Assembly: GCF_002127325.2 (NCBI RefSeq)
Contig: NC_035436.2
Location: 28,097,354-28,161,353 of the forward strand
DNA from: Helianthus annuus
Lineage: Eukaryota > Streptophyta > Magnoliopsida > Asterales > Asteraceae
DNA length: 64,000 bases
Reading direction: 5' to 3'
Positions 57,930 to 64,000 of this stretch are shown piece by piece. Under the pieces are notes generated by a model, which saw only the letters and a list, made by a program, of their open reading frames with translations, ran no database searches and was not told where the DNA came from. The position numbers were made by a program, and so were the translations under genes. Positions within the stretch are counted from its first letter, which is position 1, and every line of letters starts with the position of its first letter.

Positions 57930-60419
57930 CATGATAGATTCAAATTCTCTGCACAAGTCCTCGTTTGTTGACCCGAATATGATATCGTCCACATAGATTT
58001 GGACTAGCATAACATCTTCCCCTACCTTCTTGGTGAAGAGTGTCATGTCAATCGTTCCTCTGGAATAACCACAATCCAGAAGGTATGTGGACAGAGTTTC
58101 ATACCAGGCGCGTGGGGCTTGATGTAGACCGTACAGTGCTTTATCCAGCTTAAAATAGCGCCCTGGAAAATGAGGATCCTCAAATCCAGGAGGCTGACAC
58201 ACGTAAACTTCCTCCTTAACTTTCCCGTACAAAAACGCACTTTTGACATCCATTTGGAAGACCTTGAAGTTTCTGTAGGAAGCATACGCCAGGAATATTC
58301 TGATCGCCTCCAATCGAGCGACTGGAGCAAAAACCTCTTCGTAGTCGATCCCTTCTTCTTGTCGAAAACCCTGCACCACCAATCGAGCCTTGTTCTTGAT
58401 AACCACCCCACGATCATCCATCTTGTTTCGAAAGACCCATTTTGTACCGATAGGAAACTTTCCTTCAGGTAGATCTACGAGTTCCCACACTTTGAGTTTC
58501 CTGAATTGAGACAATTCTTCTTGCATCGCTTGAACCCAGCTGGAGTCTTGAATAGCGTCTTCGATGTCACGTGGAACTGATTGTGAAAGAAAGGCTGCGA
58601 AGAGACCTTTGTTGATGCTAGCTGACTGCCCTCGAGTACGTACTCCTTCTTCTACTGCGCCAATGACATTTTCAAGAGGATGATTTTTATTTGTCCTGTA
58701 ACCTGCATTTGTCAGAGATTCGATTTGCTGCGGAAGGTTGGTGAAATGTTCGTCGACATAAATTATTGGTGGATCATCGTCCTGAGTTGGCTCATTCACA
58801 TTTGCCTGTGAAGAAGAAGCACCATTTTCTTGGGTGTTCTCAGGCGAAGTGTGACCATTTGATTCATTTACAGCCATAATCGGATCAGCAGATGATGGAG
58901 ATAATCGAGTGGTGAAAGGAGTGAAACCAATGTCGGACGAGTCAAACAAAGGTTCAACTTGAACGTCTTCGACTGGCTCAGGGTCAGACGCAGTTTCCGG
59001 AATTTCAAAGTTATTGAAGATCACACTCACATCATAGAACCAGTCAGGAGTGCTTCCAGTGTTGGTGTAATTTCCTTCTTGAAAATCCACATAATACGAT
59101 TCGATCACCATCTTTGTTCGTTTGTTGTAAACACGATAAGCCTTTTGAGTTGATGAATACCCCATAAAGTAGCAGATATCACCTACTGCCTCAAATTTTA
59201 CGAGATTGTCTTGAGTGTTCAACAGAGTGCACGAACATCCGAATGGCCTGAAGAAATCTATAAGGGGTTTTCTTTTGAAGAGAAGCTCGTATGCTGTCTT
59301 TCCATGCGGTTTCACGATGAGTACCCTGTTCAGAACGTAGCATGCTGTGTTAACTGCTTCAGCCCAGAAGATGATTGGAAGCTTGGAGTCCACCAGCATT
59401 GTTCTTGCAGCTTCGATCAGCGTCCTGTTCTTACGCTCAGCGACTCCATTTTGCTGAGGAGTTCTGGCTGCACTGTATTGAAGATGAATTCCTTTTTCTG
59501 CGCAAAATAATATGAAGGTCTGATTTTTGAATTCAGACCCGTTGTCGCTTCTTATGGACTTCACTTTCCGTTTGGTTACGTTCTCTATCAAGGGAATGAA
59601 TGCCTTCAATACTTCAGCAGTCTCGCTCTTTGCTTCAAGAAAATATACCCACGAAAAACGAGAGAAATCATCTGTTACAACCAAACAATAAGAGCTTTTA
59701 GCAAGACTTTTAACACTGATAGGACCAAAAAGATCCATGTGCAGTAACTGAAGGGGTGCAGAAATCGTGTTCACTGCTTTGGTCTTGTGAGGTTTCTTAT
59801 GCTGTTTTCCCTGGGCGCATGCAATACATTTTTCAGAAAATGGAAATTCTTTAATCGGAAGACCTCTAACTAAGTTTAACTTAGATAGTTTATTCATATT
59901 TTTGAAATTGACATGGCCCAGTCGTCTATGCCAAAGCAGTGACTCCGATTCTGAAGCTTTAGAGATAAGGCATGTTAGATTGTCATTTGTATTGGCATTC
60001 TTCATGTTGAGCACATATGTGTTGTTCTGTCTTGGAGCAGTAAGCATGATCATTTCTGCAGGAACAACATAACCCGGCTTCAGGAACAGGCATTCCATGT
60101 CATTGAACAGCACTGAGATTCCTTTATCACACACTTGAGAGACGCTCATGAGATTGTAGCATAACTCTGGAACATAGTTGACATTTTCCAGCGTGAGAGC
60201 TTCGGATACTACATCGCCTACTCCAACAATCTTCCCTCCCTTTTCGTCTCCGGCAAAGGACACGAAGTCGCCATCAATAAAGCGGAAGTTCTTCAACAGT
60301 TCTTTTAACCCCGTCATGTGTCTTGAGCATCCGCTGTCGACGTGCCAGATGTATTCCATGAGCATTCGAAGCCATTTCTGGAGCTTATTCTGATATATAC
60401 AAATATACAAATATACAGA
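57930..60419 (-). pseudogene. pol: 5' part of D pol: protease, integrase and most of RT
   Basis: Minus-strand frame from just after the TAA at 60420. Protease [13 protein letters not shown] (near 60330), integrase zinc finger [10 protein letters not shown]...CIACAQGKQ, catalytic region [21 protein letters not shown] and [12 protein letters not shown], copia integrase tail [17 protein letters not shown], then RT with [34 protein letters not shown] and [11 protein letters not shown]. It ends at ...FESIM where element C inserted. The frame itself is undamaged, so only the insertion and the gag defects prevent expression. Confidence 0.92.
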
Positions 60420-61331
60420 TTAGTTTGATTTAGGAACCCAAATCTGTTTCATTTCAAATCTATCGTGGTTTTGACCCACTTTGACCTCTTTTTGTTTCCA
60501 AAGATACGCAGTTGAATCAACCAGATTTTTAACAGATTTCTTAAGATAATTTAGTTGCTGCGTGACGTTTGTAATAAAATCATGTTCTGGTTTAGGAAAC
60601 TTTTTGGTTTTACAATGTTTCGCTGTATGTCCTAAATGACCACAGCGAAAACATCTTTTATGTCTGGGTCTTTTGGTGTGAGAAGATGATGTATGTGATG
60701 AGAATCTTGAGCTTTTTGCTTTCTTCATTTTCTTGTCCACTCTGCTTTCATCTTCGGGAAATTCTTCATCACTGTCTGAATCGAGTGAGCTTTCAGACGT
60801 GTTGTCCTTGCTTGAATTTTGTTCTTCACTTGCTTCACAACTTGAACATTCGAAGCTTTCATCACTAGTTGCTTGATCTTCAGTTGAGATTTCTGAATGC
60901 GAACTTACTGATGTATGTTCGTCTTCTGTGATAATGGCGCTTGTTTCTACATTATCTTGATCTTCAGTAGCTTTCTTTTCTGATTCTGTCATACCTGTTC
61001 TGGAAGGAATAAATTCGGGAATTTCCTTTGTAAGGAATTTTCCAAAGCTATTCCTTTTTAATTCTGGCACAAATACAGGAGATTCACAAGCAACATTATC
61101 ATCATGACACGCATAATTCAAACCATGACATTCAGACACATAAGGTTCATGATCACGGGTCTCAAATGTAGGCACATGGCCCTTACAGTCATCCACAGAT
61201 TTAGTTTTAGGCACTTGGCCATTACAGTCATCCATCCTACTTAAACTATTACATTCATCCTTAACATTGTTTTTTAGAACAATTCCAGACGAACCAGTTA
61301 ACGGTGGAATAACTGTCGCCTGAATAACCAA
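60420..61331 (-). pseudogene. gag: Distal part of D gag, in the pol frame, ending at TAA
   Basis: About 303 codons rich in Ser, Glu and Asp, with a second CCHC knuckle CFRCGHLGHTAKHC near 60640 and ending KQIWVPKSN, the conserved stretch before protease in many Sirevirus-type polyproteins. It is in the same frame as pol, separated only by TAA (60420-60422), and overlaps the upstream gag frame at 61261-61331. Either a 1-base indel plus a stop broke one polyprotein, or stop readthrough is used. Confidence 0.75.
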
Positions 61332-63498
61332 TTCCTATTTTTGACCCTCCGCAGTCTCCATCATCATCGCACACATCTTCTTTACACTCAATGGAATCTG
61401 CATTGCTTTTAGAACAGTTAGCAGTTGTCTCATTTTCATAAAATTCATTTTGTTCAACTGAGGCCTTTTCATTTATGAGATCATTTTCGGGATGAGGAGT
61501 AGGCATAGGCACGTAGTTTTTGCTGTGAGGTGGAAAGAAAAGTTTTCTTTCATTTCCGTGCCTATCCTTATAACCAATCCCGTCTTTCACAAACGTTGGT
61601 CGTTGGCAATTTTTGATGTCAGTAAAGGCCTTTTGACTGACATTCCATTTATCTATTATAATCTGGAGTTTGTTCTTTTCATTTAACGCTTTTTCTAACC
61701 TTTCAGTAAGATCATTTATGATAAAATCTTTTCTAAACACAAATTCTTTAAGAGTTTGCATTTCAGCCAAAGTTGAGTTCAACTTTCTCTGATATGCAGC
61801 CTCATTTTGTTTAAGCTCATTATTAATTTTTAAAGCTTTGTCCTTTTGCCTTTCAAACTCCAGATTTAGGAATTTATAATGTGCCACGACATCAACGCAT
61901 GCTTCGGAGCATAACTTCTCCTTGAAACTAAGTGGAATACTATTTACCAAGTCTTTGTCATCCTTCTCTTTTGATGCATCTGCTTTCATGGCTGTAGCTT
62001 GAACTTTATCCTTTCCTTTCTCAGCATCTTTTTCAGCTTTATCACCAGACTCCACTGAAGGCAGAATACCTTTCAATCCCTGGTCAGCATCATTGTTTCC
62101 AGTTGGGATTCCCGTTGTCTGCTTCTCAAAGTGCTTTGCAGATGATTCACTAGAGATTTTGGCCATTAGTGCTTTGTTGACTTGTTCCTTAGCTTCAGTG
62201 ATCTCTTCGCTCCAGTCATAGTCTTCAACAACCAAAGCCTTTGGCGTGCTGGGAGAAGCGTTGCTTTTGTTCTCTTCGGCAGTGATCTGTTTAGCAGCAG
62301 GAGTAGCTTCACTGTTTCCCTCTTTCAACATCGGACAGTCACGCTTGAAGTGTCCAAGATTCTTACAGTTGTAGCACCTCAGCTTAGACTTATCAAAACC
62401 AGCTTTTCCAAGACCTAATCGCTTGCCTGTCTTGTCTTGAAACTTCTTCAATCTCAGAGTGATCATGGCCATTTGCCATTTCAGATCCATTTCTTCCATA
62501 TCATCTGGATCAACCTGATACATGTCTTCGGCAGTAAACATCTCCTTCCTCAATTCCCCAGACATTAGGGCTTCATAGCTGCTTAGGAAAGTGTTGAAGA
62601 GTGCCACATTCTCGGTTGAAACTTTCAGTGCTTGAGTATCGACAGTGATCGTTTTCTCAACAATTTGTGGGGCTTTAGATGCGCTTGCGGAAGCATTTGC
62701 ATAAACAAGATCAGAAGCTTGTGGAGTAATGCCCCCTGAAGCGAGAAACGCTACATTCTTCAGTCCTGCTGAAGGTTGAGTTGCTTTAGGTTGATATCCA
62801 GCAGTGTTCATCTCTCTCTTGTTTACGTCCATTTCAAATGCCCTTAGAGTGTTGATCAGATCTGACAGAGTAACAGGATTAGGATTGTTGAGGAATTCCT
62901 TCTTGATCATCATACACTGCAGGTTCCATTCCTTGGGGAGCGAGTCAAGCAATTTCTTTATTGCAGCACGATTGGTTACAGGATTTCCAGCTTTCTTCAT
63001 TTTGGTCATCATGTTTAGGAAGCGGCTAATGTGATCAGACAGGCTCTCTCCACGGACTCCGCAAAACATGTCGTATTGCTTTTGCACCATATCTCTCTTG
63101 CTTTCGATCAGTTCTTCATTTCCCTCATAGTACTCGATCAATGCATTCCAGAGTGCATTAGCAGTTCGGTGTTCTTCAAACATGTTGCAGTCGTTTGTTG
63201 ATAAAGCCATGGTTAGAGCGGCGTGTGCACGACGATCACGTTGAATGAGGGCCTTGTCTTCGTCAGTGAAGGTGGTAGCATCGTTGTTAGGAACCACCGA
63301 ATCTCCTCTAACTACCGTAGGAACGTGAGGTCCGGCCGTAACGGAGAGCCACAGATTGTAATCCGTGTACTCGAAGAACGACTGAATGCGAGTTTTCCAA
63401 GTGCTAAAATCTTCCGCTCCTTTCAACTTTGGTGGGCGAGTTGTGGTTCCAGTTTCAAGTTCCGCTTGAGCGATTGGACTTAGTTGATTTAGCAACAT
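61261..63498 (-). CDS. gag: gag of copia element D (proximal part)
   Basis: 745 codons from ATG 63498. N-terminal copia-type gag domain: RPPKLKGAEDFSTWKTRIQS (residues about 22-41), then DYNLWLSV, NALWNALIEYYEGN and SLPKEWNLQCMMIKKEF. CCHC knuckle CYNCKNLGHFKRDC at about 371-384. Then low-complexity acidic and coiled-coil sequence (EAAYQRKLNSTLAEMQTLKE). The frame ends soon after it should shift into the frame of the distal part; GDCGGSKIGIGYSGD marks the area. Structural coat protein of the virus-like particle. Confidence 0.85.
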   Translation of the reverse strand: MLLNQLSPIAQAELETGTTTRPPKLKGAEDFSTWKTRIQSFFEYTDYNLWLSVTAGPHVPTVVRGDSVVPNNDATTFTDEDKALIQRDRRAHAALTMALSTNDCNMFEEHRTANALWNALIEYYEGNEELIESKRDMVQKQYDMFCGVRGESLSDHISRFLNMMTKMKKAGNPVTNRAAIKKLLDSLPKEWNLQCMMIKKEFLNNPNPVTLSDLINTLRAFEMDVNKREMNTAGYQPKATQPSAGLKNVAFLASGGITPQASDLVYANASASASKAPQIVEKTITVDTQALKVSTENVALFNTFLSSYEALMSGELRKEMFTAEDMYQVDPDDMEEMDLKWQMAMITLRLKKFQDKTGKRLGLGKAGFDKSKLRCYNCKNLGHFKRDCPMLKEGNSEATPAAKQITAEENKSNASPSTPKALVVEDYDWSEEITEAKEQVNKALMAKISSESSAKHFEKQTTGIPTGNNDADQGLKGILPSVESGDKAEKDAEKGKDKVQATAMKADASKEKDDKDLVNSIPLSFKEKLCSEACVDVVAHYKFLNLEFERQKDKALKINNELKQNEAAYQRKLNSTLAEMQTLKEFVFRKDFIINDLTERLEKALNEKNKLQIIIDKWNVSQKAFTDIKNCQRPTFVKDGIGYKDRHGNERKLFFPPHSKNYVPMPTPHPENDLINEKASVEQNEFYENETTANCSKSNADSIECKEDVCDDDGDCGGSKIGIGYSGDSYSTVNWFVWNCSKKQC

Positions 63499-64000
63499 TT
63501 TTCTTTGTTTTTGACAAACGTGTGCTGAAACAGGCTTAAATTCGCTGACAGATCTTTAATTTCGCCGGCGAACGAAGTTGACTGATGATCTCCGCTAACT
63601 TGTTCGCTATCTTCGCTGACACGATGTTGGATCCTGCACGAACACCAATTTATCTTCGCTGACAAATCAAACACCAAACGAAGTTAGGTTATAATTGCCG
63701 GAAACCGTGATAGGAACGCTGTGATTCGCTAGCACGGTTCTCGAAGTCGCCTTCGATAAATTCGCTAATGGGTCAAATGATACTGTTTCGCTGATGATCA
63801 GCAAATTCGCTCGAACGTTAGTCGGCTAATTTGCTGATTATGCGACGGAACACTCAGCGATTCAGACAATATCGCTATGTTCGCTACGTTTAAAGTATAT
63901 ATTCGCTGTATTCAAAATTATCTTCGCTGTATTCAAAAACTCATCGCTGTATTCAAGTTATCTTCGCTAACCAGAGGGTTTATCACGAACTAAAACCCTC
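63499..64000 (-). other. Leader of copia element D, AGCGAA-rich, continuing off the edge
   Basis: No primer-binding site or LTR start is reached. On the minus strand AGCGAA (plus TTCGCT) occurs at least twelve times between 63535 and 63970, mostly in one orientation. TTGAATACAGCGA occurs three times near 63900-63955. Confidence 0.65.

Larger units (their letters stand above)
41530..64000 (-). mobile_element. Copia element D, Sirevirus-like with env-position ORF, interrupted by gypsy C
   Basis: On the minus strand from the right edge: leader (63499-64000 and beyond), gag (63498-60420), pol with PR, INT and RT (60419-57930), an insertion of element C (48085-57929), the rest of RT and RNase H (48084-47192), a 2.4-kb spacer, an extra ORF (44764-41981), polypurine tract and 3' LTR. 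PR-INT-RT-RH order is Ty1/copia; large gag, long spacer, extra ORF and multiple G-rich tracts fit the Sirevirus (Maximus/SIRE) lineage. Without C it exceeds 12.5 kb, and its 5' LTR is out of view. Confidence 0.85.

Overview
The window reads as nuclear DNA from a flowering plant, most likely a eudicot of the sunflower family (Asteraceae). That assignment is an inference from the style of the retrotransposon proteins and LTRs and was not tested. About three quarters is transposable elements. Only two host-like transcription units are visible: the first exons of an unrecognised gene at the left edge (677-1129, minus) and a small two-exon gene carrying the N-terminal domain of a Mutator-type transposase (25548-26354, minus).

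Layout. 1-1348: 5' end and promoter of the unknown gene. 1349-9814: Ty3/gypsy chromovirus A (Tekay/Del type, plus strand) with a complete 5' LTR, gag-pol broken by one stop codon, and a truncated 3' LTR. 9815-13517: a chain of short non-autonomous elements, each sitting in a (TA)n microsatellite. 13873-25024: a non-autonomous LTR element (LARD) in tandem form, LTR-internal-LTR-internal-LTR, flanked by one target duplication, ATTTA. 25548-26354: the small gene. 26514-30304: a CACTA element. 30308-31050: a foldback repeat. 31193-32518: a Mutator-like element with long inverted repeats and a 9-bp duplication. 33600-35220: a dead PIF/Harbinger transposase gene interrupted by a hAT-type MITE with an 8-bp duplication. 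35481-39127: gypsy LTR sequence.

37766-64000 is a nest of four retrotransposons, all on the minus strand. Gypsy F is cut inside integrase by copia E. E is cut by copia D, a Sirevirus-like element with an extra env-position ORF. D is cut inside reverse transcriptase by gypsy C, which looks structurally intact (2466-bp LTRs, about five differences, target duplication CATGA). The missing parts of D, E and F should lie to the right of the window.

The most interesting signals come from comparing A, C and the LARD. (1) The module at the pol 3' end (the FRDEI codons, which form a dyad, then the polypurine tract, then the LTR start) is present in two or three stacked copies, and different elements use different copies as the LTR boundary. 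(2) Both coding elements carry a short spliceosomal-type intron at the same place in gag. (3) All three share a stem-loop next to the primer-binding site, and A and the LARD share a leader hairpin with a self-complementary GTGCAC loop that resembles a packaging or dimerisation signal. Together these suggest that the LARD is copied in trans by Tekay-type machinery.
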